Of a stretch of DNA of 64,000 nt, positions 1 through 8,343 are shown piece after piece; the first letter of the stretch is position 1; each line of letters starts with the position of its first letter. Position numbers and translations under genes: made by a program. The notes under the pieces were generated by a model. It was not told the origin of the DNA and did no database searches. It saw only the letters and a program-made list of their open reading frames with translations. The stretch is from the NCBI GenBank assembly GCA_030372335.1, contig JAUDCW010000007.1; one strand, 5' to 3'. This DNA comes from JALCOL01 sp022649665. GTDB lineage: Bacteria > Bacillota > Bacilli > Lactobacillales > Enterococcaceae.

Positions 1-2
1 AG

Positions 3-2315
3 CCGGCACCGGCACAAAATGCGCGTCCGCAGAATACGCAGCATAAAGCTGCTTCGCAAGGCGTGAAACGCCCAACTGCTGAAGCCGGGAAAGCGGCGCA
101 AAAGCCTGCGCACAAACCCGCTCAATCGTCAAATCGTCCGCAGCAAGCACAAAATAACCGCCCGCAAAATGCTCGCGGCAATGCGAACAAAAATCAAAAT
201 GCGAATCGTCCGCAAAACAACGGCAATCGCACGCAAAACAGCAGCAACCGCCCGCAGAATAATAACCGCCCGCAAAATAACCGTTCCCAATCCCAAAACA
301 ATCGGCCGCAAACAAACAAACCGGCTGCCCAGCCAAAACAAACTGCACAAAAATCGAACAATCAAACGCAAAAACAAGCAACTACCGTAGGAAATCGTTC
401 CAACAACAGCGGCAGCAACAATCAGCGCGGCCGCAACAATAACTTCAAAAACCGCAACAATAATTATCAGCGCAACCGCATGAATAAACGCGGGAAAAAG
501 GGCAGACGCCAAGAAAGCAATAAGCCGGCGGTACCACCGCGCAAATTCAGAGAGCTGCCGAAAGTATTGGAATATACGGAGGGCATGAATGTCGCTGAGA
601 TCGCTAAAAAGATCCACCGCGAACCAGCAGAGATCATCAAGAAACTCTTTATGATGGGGACGATGGTCAACCAAAACCAAGCGCTCGACAATGAAACGAT
701 CGAACTGCTGGCGGATGATTACGGGATCCAAGCCCAAGAAAAAATCCAAGAAGATATCGCTGATATCGATAAATATTTTGAAGACGATCAAGTGGATCCT
801 GACAAATTAGTCAACCGTCCGCCAGTCGTAACGATCATGGGGCACGTCGATCACGGAAAAACGACCTTGCTCGATAATCTGCGTCATACGCACGTGACCC
901 AAGGGGAAGCCGGCGGGATCACGCAGCATATCGGTGCTTATCAGATCAAGATCGACGGCAAGCCGATCACGTTCCTCGATACTCCGGGACACGCGGCCTT
1001 CACTGAAATGCGGGCCCGCGGAGCATCGATCACCGACATCACTGTCTTGGTCGTTGCTGCCGATGACGGCGTTATGCCGCAGACCGTCGAAGCGATCAAT
1101 CACGCCAAAGCAGCCCATGTACCGATCATCGTTGCCGTCAACAAAATCGATAAACCCGGGGCAAATCCAGAACACGTGATGCAAGAACTTTCCGAATATG
1201 AATTGATCCCTGAAGCGTGGGGCGGCGATACGATCTTTGTCAATATCTCGGCAAAATTCGGCCAAAATATCGACGAACTGCTTGAAATGATCCTCCTCGT
1301 GGCGGAAGTCGAAGATTTGAAAGCCGACCCAACCGCGCGCCCGATCGGAACTGTGATCGAAGCTCGGTTGGACAAAGGAAAAGGACCTGTTGCGACGCTT
1401 CTTGTACAAGAAGGAACCCTGAAAGTCGGCGACCCGATCGTCGTCGGCGATACGTTCGGGCGTGTCCGCGTGATGACGAATGCCAGCGGCCGCCGCGAGA
1501 AAAAAGCCGGTCCGACAACACCCGTTGAGATCACCGGGTTAAACGATGTGCCGCAAGCCGGGGACCATTTCGCAGTCTTCGATGACGAAAAAACCGCGCG
1601 CGCGGCCGGAGAAGAACGGGCGAAACGGGCGTTGATGGAACACCGGGCAACAACAAACCGCGTGACACTCGACAACTTGTTCGAATCGCTCAAAGAGGGC
1701 GAACTGAAAGAAGTCGATGTGATCATCAAAGCCGATGTTCAAGGTTCTGCTGAAGCTCTGTCGGCTTCGCTGCAAAAAATCGATGTGGAAGGCGTTCGTG
1801 TCCAGATCGTCCATTCCGCAGTTGGGGCGATCAACGAATCGGACGTGACGCTCGCTGCTGCCAGCAATGCGATTATTATTGGGTTCAACGTACGACCAAC
1901 ACCGCAGGCGAAAGTCCAAGCAGCGGCTGAACATGTCGATATTCGTTTGCATCGCATCATCTACAAGGTGATCGAAGAGATCGAAACGGCAATGAAAGGC
2001 ATGCTCGACCCAGAATACCAAGAAAAGATCACCGGTCAAATGGTGATCCGCGAATTATACAAAGTGTCGAAAGTCGGCACGATCGCGGGTTGTTATGTAA
2101 CGGATGGTGTGATCCACCGCGACAGCGGGGTGCGCGTGATCCGTGACGGGATCGTCATTTATGAAGGCAAGCTTGCCAGCTTGAAACGCTTCAAAGATGA
2201 TGTCAAAGAAGTCCGGCAAGGATTCGAATGCGGGGCAATGATCGAAAACTTCAACGATTTGAAAGATGAAGACGTGATCGAAGCCTTTGTAATGGAAGAA
2301 GTCAAGCCAGCATAA
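3..2315 (+). CDS. infB: Translation initiation factor IF-2 (5' partial)
   Basis: IF-2 is the GTPase that places initiator fMet-tRNA on the 30S subunit and promotes subunit joining. The visible protein has a long low-complexity N-terminus rich in Asn, Gln, Pro and Arg, then an IF2_N helical domain (around [18 protein letters not shown]), a G domain with [14 protein letters not shown] and NKID, and the beta-barrel and C-terminal tRNA-binding domains. The reading frame is open to the left edge with no stop, so the real start lies upstream. The GTG at 63 is an internal valine codon without a Shine-Dalgarno sequence. rbfA follows 38 bases downstream, the usual infB-rbfA order of the nusA operon. 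Identity is certain; only the length of the N-terminus is unknown. Confidence 0.97.
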   Translation, partial: PAPAQNARPQNTQHKAASQGVKRPTAEAGKAAQKPAHKPAQSSNRPQQAQNNRPQNARGNANKNQNANRPQNNGNRTQNSSNRPQNNNRPQNNRSQSQNNRPQTNKPAAQPKQTAQKSNNQTQKQATTVGNRSNNSGSNNQRGRNNNFKNRNNNYQRNRMNKRGKKGRRQESNKPAVPPRKFRELPKVLEYTEGMNVAEIAKKIHREPAEIIKKLFMMGTMVNQNQALDNETIELLADDYGIQAQEKIQEDIADIDKYFEDDQVDPDKLVNRPPVVTIMGHVDHGKTTLLDNLRHTHVTQGEAGGITQHIGAYQIKIDGKPITFLDTPGHAAFTEMRARGASITDITVLVVAADDGVMPQTVEAINHAKAAHVPIIVAVNKIDKPGANPEHVMQELSEYELIPEAWGGDTIFVNISAKFGQNIDELLEMILLVAEVEDLKADPTARPIGTVIEARLDKGKGPVATLLVQEGTLKVGDPIVVGDTFGRVRVMTNASGRREKKAGPTTPVEITGLNDVPQAGDHFAVFDDEKTARAAGEERAKRALMEHRATTNRVTLDNLFESLKEGELKEVDVIIKADVQGSAEALSASLQKIDVEGVRVQIVHSAVGAINESDVTLAAASNAIIIGFNVRPTPQAKVQAAAEHVDIRLHRIIYKVIEEIETAMKGMLDPEYQEKITGQMVIRELYKVSKVGTIAGCYVTDGVIHRDSGVRVIRDGIVIYEGKLASLKRFKDDVKEVRQGFECGAMIENFNDLKDEDVIEAFVMEEVKPA

Positions 2316-2353
2316 TTTCTTGCTGATTTTGAAAATAGAAAGGGGAGTTTCGG

Positions 2354-2701
2354 ATGGCACAATATCGTGATCGCCGACTCGCTCAAGAAATATTGCGGGA
2401 GATCAATGATATTCTCCGCAAGACCGTGAAAGATCCGCGTGTTGAAGGAGTCAATATCACCGATGTCCGCGTGACCGGCGACCTTCAGCAAGCGACGATC
2501 TATTACAGCACTTTGACCGACAAGCCGGAAGATATCGAGCGGGTCGCCAAAGGGTTGGAAAAAGCCAAGGGGATCATGCGGAAAGAATTAGGCCGGCGCT
2601 TGCGGATCTATAAAACGCCCGAGATCTTTTTTGAACGCGACGAATCTTTAGAATACGGCAGTCATATCGATGAGCTGCTGCGAAATCTCCACAAAGACTA
2701 G
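2354..2701 (+). CDS. rbfA: 30S ribosome-binding factor RbfA
   Basis: A small KH-like protein that binds the immature 30S subunit near 16S rRNA helix 1 and helps its late maturation and cold adaptation. At 115 residues it has the normal family length. The family pattern is visible: an N-terminal ADLINREI-like stretch (RLAQEILREINDIL), then DPRVEGVNITDVRVTGDLQQATIYYS, and the LGRRLRIYKTPEIFFERDESLEYGSHI block near the C-terminus (quoted in parts). The start ATG at 2354 is preceded by AAAGGGGAG. It lies directly after infB in the same orientation and no terminator separates them, so it is probably cotranscribed. Confidence 0.96.
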   Translation: MAQYRDRRLAQEILREINDILRKTVKDPRVEGVNITDVRVTGDLQQATIYYSTLTDKPEDIERVAKGLEKAKGIMRKELGRRLRIYKTPEIFFERDESLEYGSHIDELLRNLHKD

Positions 2702-2709
2702 CAAAATCT

Positions 2710-2738
2710 TTGGCAAAGCTTGCCGTGTATGCTAGAAT
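2710..2738 (+). promoter_or_regulatory. Sigma-A promoter for the fluoride riboswitch transcript
   Basis: TTGGCA at 2710-2715 and TAGAAT at 2733-2738 are separated by 17 bases. The predicted transcription start near 2745 falls just before the riboswitch aptamer, which makes the fluoride exporter an independent unit from infB-rbfA. Confidence 0.7.
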
Positions 2739-2751
2739 CAAACCAGTTGAA

Positions 2752-2822
2752 TCGGTGATGGTGTTCGCCATAAAATGAAGCCGCGACAAAAGATTTGCCG
2801 CGGCTCCTGATGACGCCTGCTC
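2752..2822 (+). promoter_or_regulatory. Fluoride riboswitch (crcB motif) aptamer
   Basis: The segment carries the hallmarks of the crcB-motif RNA: GGTGATGGTGTTCGCC followed by ATAAA at about 2754-2774, a variable hairpin with arms AGCCGCG (2779-2785) and CGCGGCT (2799-2805), then CTGATGACGCCTGC at about 2807-2820. In this RNA class fluoride, held by Mg ions, stabilises the pseudoknot and lets transcription continue. The 3' end of the aptamer shares bases with the left arm of the terminator that follows, which is the expected ON-switch layout. The downstream gene is a CLC-F type fluoride antiporter, which independently supports the call. Confidence 0.93.
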
Positions 2823-2859
2823 AGATGCATTGCAAGATGCGTCTAAGCAGGTGTTTTTT
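2814..2859 (+). terminator. Riboswitch expression-platform terminator
   Basis: Arms CGCCTGCTCAGATGCA (from about 2814) and TGCGTCTAAGCAGGTG pair with a few wobbles and are followed by six T residues. The left arm begins inside the aptamer's last conserved stretch, so ligand binding should compete with terminator formation. Confidence 0.85.
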
Positions 2860-2884
2860 GATTTTTTTGAGGAGGAAAGATGAT

Positions 2885-4111
2885 TTGAAAGAGAAAGCTG
2901 TACAAGATCGGTTACTCTGGTATTTATTCAAATGGTTTGGTTTCGCCCTTTTATTGGGGACCACAGTCGGGACGCTTTCTGCTTGGTTTTTGATCGCGCT
3001 GGAGCAGGTCACGCGTTTTCGTTTAGCACACGGCTGGCTGCTTTTATGCTTGCCGCTCGTCGGATTAGCATTCGGATATTTATACAGCCATTTCGGCAAA
3101 AACAGCGCGCGCGGCAACAATTTGGTGATCGACCGCAGCAATGGCGGCAAAGAAAGTGTGCCATTGCGGCTGATCCCGCTGACATTTTTTGGGACGGTGT
3201 TCACGCATTTGGCCGGTGGCTCGGTCGGTCGAGAAGGAACAGCCGTCCAAATGGGCGGTGCGTGCGCGGATAATCTAGGAAAGCTTTTTCGGGTCAGCAG
3301 CAGCGACCGTGAAGTTTTAGTGATTTGCGGGATCGCGGCTGGGTTTGGTTCGATTTTCGGAACACCGATCGCTGGAACGATTTTTGCTTTAGAGGTCCTT
3401 TCAATCGGGCTTTTGCGGACGGATGCCCTTTTCCCGGCCTTTTTTGCCAGCTTTTTCGCGAATACGGTCACACTGTTGTGGGGCGTTCATCATACGCATT
3501 ATGCGATGGGGAATATCCCGGCTTTTTCCGTGCCGCTCTTTTTCAAATTGATCGTACTGGGGATCGCTTTTGGGTTGATCGGCCGGCTGTTCAGCCGCGC
3601 GATCTACTGGATCAAGCGTTTTTATGCCGGGCGTATTTTTAATGCCGCTTGGCGAAATGCGATTGGCGGATTAGTCGTTGTACTGCTCGTGCTCTTATTC
3701 AGCGGTCAGCGCTATTTGGGACTCAGTTTGCCGCTTTTAGACGATGCATTTGCCGGGCGGGCGGAAATGTTTGATTTTTTGAAGAAATTATTTTTTACCG
3801 TGATCACTTTGGGAGCGGGCTTTCAAGGCGGTGAAGTAACGCCGCTGTTTGAGATCGGAGCAACCCTCGGCAGTACCCTAGCGCCGCTGCTCCATCTGGC
3901 AACTCCATTCGCAGCGTCACTGGGTTTCGTTGGCGTGTTCAGCGGCGCGACCAATACGCCGATCGCCTGCTTTGTGATGGGTCTTGAACTCTTCAATGGT
4001 CAGGCGATGCCGTATTTCTTTTTGATCTGCGTCGTCAGCTTCCTCTTGTCCGGCAATAGCGGGATCTACGGGGCGCAGCAAGTCCGCGTCGCCAAACCGA
4101 GATTTTTCTAA
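2885..4111 (+). CDS. CLC-F type fluoride/proton antiporter
   Basis: A CLC-family membrane protein of 408 residues with about ten hydrophobic helices. It has the pattern of the fluoride-exporting CLC-F branch rather than ordinary chloride CLCs: GREGTAVQMGG at about residues 115-125 with the gating Glu117, and GGEVTPLFEIGATLG near residue 320, where chloride channels have GKxGP and GxFxP motifs. It would expel fluoride in exchange for protons. The upstream fluoride riboswitch fits this exactly. I place the start at the TTG at 2885, nine bases after GGAGG. The longer frame from 2795 would translate through the riboswitch and its terminator, so it is rejected. Chloride specificity cannot be wholly excluded without testing. 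Confidence 0.9.
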   Translation: MKEKAVQDRLLWYLFKWFGFALLLGTTVGTLSAWFLIALEQVTRFRLAHGWLLLCLPLVGLAFGYLYSHFGKNSARGNNLVIDRSNGGKESVPLRLIPLTFFGTVFTHLAGGSVGREGTAVQMGGACADNLGKLFRVSSSDREVLVICGIAAGFGSIFGTPIAGTIFALEVLSIGLLRTDALFPAFFASFFANTVTLLWGVHHTHYAMGNIPAFSVPLFFKLIVLGIAFGLIGRLFSRAIYWIKRFYAGRIFNAAWRNAIGGLVVVLLVLLFSGQRYLGLSLPLLDDAFAGRAEMFDFLKKLFFTVITLGAGFQGGEVTPLFEIGATLGSTLAPLLHLATPFAASLGFVGVFSGATNTPIACFVMGLELFNGQAMPYFFLICVVSFLLSGNSGIYGAQQVRVAKPRFF

Positions 4112-4169
4112 AAAAAGGCCGTTCCCAAAGCAGCTTCTTTTCGAAGTTTGCTTTGGGAACGGCCTTTTT
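4111..4169. terminator. Bidirectional terminator between convergent genes
   Basis: Arms AAAGGCCGTTCCCAAAGCA and TGCTTTGGGAACGGCCTTTTT form a long perfect stem with A and T tracts on the two sides. It can end both the fluoride exporter transcript and the minus-strand yajQ transcript. Confidence 0.92.
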
Positions 4170-4173
4170 GCAG

Positions 4174-4668
4174 TTAACGATAGTTGACGAATTGCAGATC
4201 GACTGGAAAATCTTGTTCTTTTAATTTTTGGATCACTTTTTGCAGATCATCGCGGTTCTTGCCGCTGACGCGGACCCGATCATCTTGGATCTGTGTTTTG
4301 ACTTTCAGCCCAAGATCTTTGATTGATGCGGTGATTTTTTTGGCAGTTTCTTTATCCAGACCATTCACCAAGTCACCGTTTTGCCGTGCATTGCCGCCTA
4401 ACGCATGCTCGCTGGCGCTCCAGTGGATATTTTTGATTGGAACTTGCCGTTTGATCAGCCGGCTGAGGAGCACATCTTTGATTTGTTCGATCTTGTAATC
4501 GTCGTCGGAAACGATCACGATCCGAGTATCTTCCAACTTGATCTCCACAATGGAATCTTTGAAGTCAAAGCGATTTTTCAGCTCTTTCAATGCGATCTGG
4601 ATGCCGTTTTTGACTTCTTCCAGATTTACATCAGACGCGATATCGAAACTTGATTCTTTAGCCGCCAT
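4174..4668 (-). CDS. yajQ: YajQ/DUF520 family nucleotide-binding protein
   Basis: A 164-residue cytoplasmic protein of the YajQ family. Members have two ferredoxin-like folds; in some proteobacteria they bind cyclic di-GMP and they have also been linked to RNA binding, but a role in Firmicutes is not settled. The family pattern is clear: MAAKESSFDIASDVNLEEVKN at the N-terminus (quoted in part), RFDFKDS, and the C-terminal SIKDLGLKVKTQIQDDRVRVSGKNRDDLQ stretch ending in DLQFVNYR. The start is the ATG at 4668, eight bases after AAAGGAG. A GTG three codons upstream overlaps that Shine-Dalgarno sequence and is unlikely. The gene stands alone between a bidirectional terminator and a divergent yitT. 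Confidence 0.92.
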   Translation of the reverse strand: MAAKESSFDIASDVNLEEVKNGIQIALKELKNRFDFKDSIVEIKLEDTRIVIVSDDDYKIEQIKDVLLSRLIKRQVPIKNIHWSASEHALGGNARQNGDLVNGLDKETAKKITASIKDLGLKVKTQIQDDRVRVSGKNRDDLQKVIQKLKEQDFPVDLQFVNYR

Positions 4669-4696
4669 TCCTGTCACTCCTTTTCTAATTACTTCG

Positions 4697-4724
4697 ATTG
4701 TATCATGAATCCAGCCTTTAGCAA
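4697..4724 (-). promoter_or_regulatory. Probable promoter for yajQ
   Basis: On the minus strand TTGCTA (4719-4724) and TACAAT (4697-4702) are separated by 16 bases, about 30 bases ahead of the yajQ start codon. Confidence 0.5.
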
Positions 4725-4813
4725 AAACTTAACTGAATATAAAAAAACTCTACTTTAAAAAGCCGAGGGAAACTGGTAGACTAAAAAAGGTATTGCCGAG
4801 AGGAAGTGTCAGT

Positions 4814-5776
4814 ATGAATACAACAAGCGATCTGAGAATCGCTTTGATCAAAAAAATAGGGATCGTTCTTTTGACCGGAGCAACGGCCGCCGTCGCGCTG
4901 AATTGTTTCTTGCAGCCGGCGCATACGCTGGCTGCCGGCGTGAATGGGCTGGCCCAGCTGGTGTCCGATCTATTAGTGCATGGTTCGCTCCATTTGTCGC
5001 TGGGCGTCGGTGCGTGGATCTTTCTTTTGAATATCCCGATCGCTTTTCTGGGATTTTTCAAATTGGGATTCCGCCTGATGTTATGGACATTTCTCAATAT
5101 TTTATCCGTTTCGATCTTCACGATGTTCGTGCCGCTCACCCAAGTGACGGATAACGCTTTGATGGGAGCGATCATCGGCGGCGTGCTTTTGGGCGTCGGC
5201 GCCGGTTTTTCACTTAAATACGGCTTTACGACCGGCGGCTTGGATGTCGTATCACTGGTCCTCTCGCAAACGACGGGACGCACGGTCGGCAACTTTATGA
5301 TGCTGACTAACGGCGTCATCGCGCTGTTAGCCGGCTTCGTTTACAGCTGGGAATCTGCGCTCTATACGATCATCTCGATCTACTGCATGTCGTATGTTGT
5401 CGATATCATCCACACGAATCAGCAGAAAGTCACCGCCTTCATCGTGACGTCAAAAGCGGATGAAGTCGCTCATGCGATCACTGAGCGGGTAACGCGCGGG
5501 ATGACGATCCTGCCTTCTTACGGCGGTTTCACGAAAAAAGAGAGCCAGACGATCATGATGGTGATCACCCGCTACGAGCTGTATGATTTGGATCAGGCCG
5601 TCATGCAGGCAGATCCCGATGCTTTCTTGAATATCGTCCCGACCCAGTCGATCATGGGAAACTTTGCTGATGAAAAAGAACAGCGCAAGCTGAAAGTCGC
5701 TGCGACCTTCCCGAATTTCCACGGGGAAAACCATGATGACACTGGGACCCCTCTTCCGAAAGGAGACTTGAAATGA
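4814..5776 (+). CDS. YitT family membrane protein (DUF161/DUF2179)
   Basis: A 320-residue integral membrane protein. The first about 200 residues hold five or six hydrophobic helices in two repeats; the DUF161 glycine patterns are visible in LAAGVNGLAQL and FTTGGLDVVSL. The last about 90 residues form a soluble DUF2179 domain (VTAFIVTSKADEVAHAITERV, quoted in part, then RGMTILPSYGGFTKKE). The function of the family is unknown; a transport or regulatory role has been proposed. The start ATG at 4814 follows GAGAGG; the longer frame from a TTG at 4793 has no ribosome-binding site. Its stop overlaps the start of the next gene as ATGA, so the two are translationally coupled. Confidence 0.9.
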   Translation: MNTTSDLRIALIKKIGIVLLTGATAAVALNCFLQPAHTLAAGVNGLAQLVSDLLVHGSLHLSLGVGAWIFLLNIPIAFLGFFKLGFRLMLWTFLNILSVSIFTMFVPLTQVTDNALMGAIIGGVLLGVGAGFSLKYGFTTGGLDVVSLVLSQTTGRTVGNFMMLTNGVIALLAGFVYSWESALYTIISIYCMSYVVDIIHTNQQKVTAFIVTSKADEVAHAITERVTRGMTILPSYGGFTKKESQTIMMVITRYELYDLDQAVMQADPDAFLNIVPTQSIMGNFADEKEQRKLKVAATFPNFHGENHDDTGTPLPKGDLK

Positions 5777-6297
5777 AATACTTGAAAACTTTTCTTTATC
5801 TTCTGAGCATCGTGATCATCGTCCTTTTGCTCAGAAAATTTGTCGTCGCGCCCGTGATCGTCAGCGGACATTCGATGGATCCGACGCTTTCTGACGGTGA
5901 GAAGATCATTACTTTGAAATATACAAAAAATGCGAAGCGTCAGCAGATCGTGATCTTGGACGCGCCGGATGTGCCGGAAAAAGATTATATCAAACGAGTG
6001 ATCGGCATGCCGGGCGAAACGGTCGAAATGAAGAGCGATCAGCTCTATATCGATGGCAAAAAAGTCAGCGAGCCGTATTTGGACAAGTATAAAAAGCAGT
6101 TTCACGAAGCCCATCCAAATGATCCGTTTACTGAGGACTTTACAGCGGAAGTGCCGGACGGCTGCTACTTCGTGATGGGCGACAATCGCCGCAATTCACA
6201 CGACAGCCGCTATATCGGCGCGATCGCCAAAAGCAGTCTGGAAGGGATCGCCAAAGTGATCTTCTGGCCGTTCGATAAATTCAAAGTGCTGCCATAA
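5773..6297 (+). CDS. lepB: Signal peptidase I
   Basis: Type I signal peptidase, which cleaves signal peptides from secreted proteins at the outer face of the membrane. The protein has 174 residues with one N-terminal membrane anchor (about residues 5-25), the catalytic Ser34 in SGHSMDPTL, the general base Lys74 in DYIKRVIGMPGE, and the conserved C-terminal box MGDNRRNSHDSRY. The length and single anchor are typical of Gram-positive enzymes (SipS type). It overlaps the preceding yitT-like gene by four bases. Likely clients in this window include the signal-peptide-bearing WxL operon proteins. Confidence 0.95.
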   Translation: MKYLKTFLYLLSIVIIVLLLRKFVVAPVIVSGHSMDPTLSDGEKIITLKYTKNAKRQQIVILDAPDVPEKDYIKRVIGMPGETVEMKSDQLYIDGKKVSEPYLDKYKKQFHEAHPNDPFTEDFTAEVPDGCYFVMGDNRRNSHDSRYIGAIAKSSLEGIAKVIFWPFDKFKVLP

Positions 6298-6300
6298 GGG

Positions 6301-6336
6301 AAAAAGCAGGGAGGAGCAGATCCGCCTTGCTTTTTT
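6301..6336 (+). terminator. Terminator after lepB
   Basis: AAAAAGCAGGG and CCTTGCTTTTTT pair around a loop of about 13 bases, with one wobble, and end in a T run. Confidence 0.7.
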
Positions 6337-6396
6337 GCTGGAAACAGGCGAGAATAGAACAGAAACAAAGCAGAAATAGAAAAATGGGGTGGCGCT

Positions 6397-7716
6397 ATGC
6401 CGTTATTATTCGGAACGTCAAAAATCGATTCGGCAGGGGTCTTAGAGATCGGCGGAATCAAAGCAACTGAACTGGTCGAGAAATTCCAAACACCGCTCAT
6501 CGTGTACGATGTGCAGTATATCCGTGAGCAGACTGAAAAATTCAAACAAGTCTTCGAACAAGAAAACTTCAAATATCGCATCAATTATGCTTCGAAAGCT
6601 TTCAGCGCGGTCGGGATCTATCAGCTCTTGAGCGAACTTAAGATCAGCTGTGATGTCGTGTCCGGCGGGGAGCTTTACACTGCGCTCCAAGCAGGTTTTC
6701 CAGCCGAAAGCATCGAATTCCACGGTAACAATAAAGGCGTGCAGGAACTGCGTGAAGCTGTCGCGGCCAAAGTCGATACGATCGTATTGGATAACTTCGA
6801 TGAGATCGCGCTGCTCAGCAATTTGCTGAAAAAACGAAAAGCACGGCAAAAAGTTCAGCTGCGCTTGGCTCCGGGGATCGAAGCCCATACACATGAAGCG
6901 ATCATGACCGGTCAAGTCGATTCTAAATTCGGGTTTGATATCGCGAGCGGTCAAGCTGAGGCTGCGCTGCGGCAAGTCTTGACAGATGAATCATTCGAAC
7001 TCGCCGGTGTCCATTGCCATATCGGTTCGCAGATCTTTGAAACGGCTTCGTTCGGCAAAGCAGTCTGGAAGATGATGGAGATCCTGCACGATTGGCAGGA
7101 GAAATATCAGTTTGCAGCTGCGATCTTGAACATCGGCGGCGGCTTTGGAGTGCGGTATACCGGCGCCGATAATCCGCCGGCGCCTGAAAGTTTTGTCAAA
7201 GAAATTTTGCAGGAAGTCAAAGCAGCTTGTCAAAAATATGCGTATCCCATACCGGAAGTCTGGATCGAACCGGGTCGTTCGCTGGTCGCCGAGGCGGGCA
7301 CAACACTTTATACAGTCGGTGCCCAAAAAGAGCTCCCGGGGATCCGCCGCTATGTTTCAGTGGACGGCGGGATGGGCGACAACATCCGGCCGGCGCTTTA
7401 CCAAGCGGAATATTTAGGGTTTCTCGCCAACCGCGATAGCGGCGGCGATGCGCTGGCGGAAAAAGTCCGGTTGACCGGCAAATATTGCGAATCCGGTGAT
7501 ATTTTGATCGACGAGCTCTTTTTGCCGAAAGTCACCGCGGGGGACGTGATCGCGATCACCTCGACCGGAGCATATACGTACTCGATGGCGATGAATTATA
7601 ACCGCAATCCCAAACCGGCAGTTATTTTCGTCGAAAACGGCGAAGCGCAGATCGTCTGCCGACGCGAAACATATGCGGATATGATGCGGCTCGATATCCC
7701 GTTGACGAGGAAATAA
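6397..7716 (+). CDS. lysA: Diaminopimelate decarboxylase
   Basis: PLP-dependent fold-III decarboxylase that turns meso-diaminopimelate into lysine, the last step of lysine synthesis. At 439 residues it is of normal length. The PLP lysine is Lys67 in YASKAFS. Other visible landmarks are HCHIGSQI, the phosphate-binding glycine loop GGGFGVRY, EPGRSLVAEAGTTLYTVG (substrate arginine), and the C-terminal active-site cysteine in KYCESGDILI. The start ATG at 6397 follows GGGGTGG. No other lysine-pathway gene is adjacent, so it seems to be a solitary gene here. Confidence 0.96.
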   Translation: MPLLFGTSKIDSAGVLEIGGIKATELVEKFQTPLIVYDVQYIREQTEKFKQVFEQENFKYRINYASKAFSAVGIYQLLSELKISCDVVSGGELYTALQAGFPAESIEFHGNNKGVQELREAVAAKVDTIVLDNFDEIALLSNLLKKRKARQKVQLRLAPGIEAHTHEAIMTGQVDSKFGFDIASGQAEAALRQVLTDESFELAGVHCHIGSQIFETASFGKAVWKMMEILHDWQEKYQFAAAILNIGGGFGVRYTGADNPPAPESFVKEILQEVKAACQKYAYPIPEVWIEPGRSLVAEAGTTLYTVGAQKELPGIRRYVSVDGGMGDNIRPALYQAEYLGFLANRDSGGDALAEKVRLTGKYCESGDILIDELFLPKVTAGDVIAITSTGAYTYSMAMNYNRNPKPAVIFVENGEAQIVCRRETYADMMRLDIPLTRK

Positions 7717-7767
7717 TTATCGTAGGTTAAAAAATCAATAAAACGCTTATTTTGAGAAACATTATCA

Positions 7768-7796
7768 TTTACAAGACACCGGATAAGGTATATGAT
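7768..7796 (+). promoter_or_regulatory. Promoter for the SufT-like gene
   Basis: TTTACA at 7768-7773 and TATGAT at 7791-7796 are 17 bases apart. The expected transcript start near 7803 lies downstream of an ATG at 7792, which supports translation from 7834 instead. Confidence 0.65.
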
Positions 7797-7833
7797 GATG
7801 ATTGTAGAATTAGAAAAGAAGAGGTGTTCACCT

Positions 7834-8199
7834 ATGGCTGAGAAGGCTGAAAATGTTGAAAAGACAGAAAAAAAACAGTGGACAGAAGAAGAGATCGGGC
7901 GCATCAAAGATCATATCATGACTGCTCTGGAAACTGTGATCGACCCGGAACTGGGTTTGGATATCGTTAATTTGGGATTGATCTACGGGATCGATCTGGA
8001 CCAAGAAGGAAACTGCGAGATCAAAATGACTTTGACGACGATGGGCTGCCCATTGGCCGATGCATTGACTGAACAGATCCACTCTGCACTGGCGGAAGTT
8101 GCGGAAGTCAAAACAGTTGAAGTGAAACTTGTTTGGTACCCGCAATGGACGACGGATAAAATGAGCCGCTATGCCCGGATCGCTTTGGGGATCCGTTAA
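7834..8199 (+). CDS. SufT/MIP18 family (DUF59) iron-sulfur assembly protein
   Basis: A 121-residue protein of the DUF59/MIP18 family, whose members help load or mature Fe-S clusters (SufT, PaaD and CIA2 relatives). The core is easy to see: ALETVIDPELGLDIVNLGLIYG, then the conserved cysteine motif MTLTTMGCPLADALTEQI (both quoted in part), and the C-terminal VKLVWYPQWTTDKMSRYAR. The first about 25 residues are charged and poorly conserved. The start ATG at 7834 follows GAGGTG. The window encodes Fe-S proteins that could be clients, such as AprB and sulfite reductase, but no direct link is visible. Confidence 0.88.
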   Translation: MAEKAENVEKTEKKQWTEEEIGRIKDHIMTALETVIDPELGLDIVNLGLIYGIDLDQEGNCEIKMTLTTMGCPLADALTEQIHSALAEVAEVKTVEVKLVWYPQWTTDKMSRYARIALGIR

Positions 8200-8215
8200 A
8201 CCACAAAAATTTGCT

Positions 8216-8251
8216 AAAACTCCTTTCATCGCTGATGAAGAGGAGTTTTTT
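8216..8251 (+). terminator. Terminator after the SufT-like gene
   Basis: AAAACTCCTTTCATC pairs with GATGAAGAGGAGTTTT across a two- to three-base loop, followed by a run of seven T. Confidence 0.85.
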
Positions 8252-8281
8252 TGTTTTCGCGAATAGTGAAAGCCGGAATGT

Positions 8282-8310
8282 TTGCCCGAAAAATCAGTGA
8301 AACGTATACT
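8282..8310 (+). promoter_or_regulatory. Promoter for the pyridoxamine-oxidase-like gene
   Basis: TTGCCC at 8282-8287 and TATACT at 8305-8310 are 17 bases apart, about 35 bases ahead of the start codon. Confidence 0.55.
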
Positions 8311-8343
8311 TTGAGGTAAGGAACGAATAAGGAGGAGAATGGA

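Noticed and set aside
170..320. Short repeats in the infB 5' region as a possible CRISPR array
   Set aside because: The repeats are short, in-frame, imperfect and without unique spacers; they encode the Asn-rich IF-2 N-terminus.
129..1729. Several long minus-strand open frames across infB
   Set aside because: They are shadows of the strong codon bias in infB, with no ribosome-binding sites and no recognisable protein content.
63..2315. GTG at 63 as the start of infB
   Set aside because: The frame is open upstream to the window edge, continues the same Pro/Gln/Asn-rich sequence, and no ribosome-binding site precedes this GTG.
2795..2884. N-terminal extension of the CLC protein from 2795
   Set aside because: It would be translated from inside the riboswitch and terminator; the TTG at 2885 has a good Shine-Dalgarno sequence.
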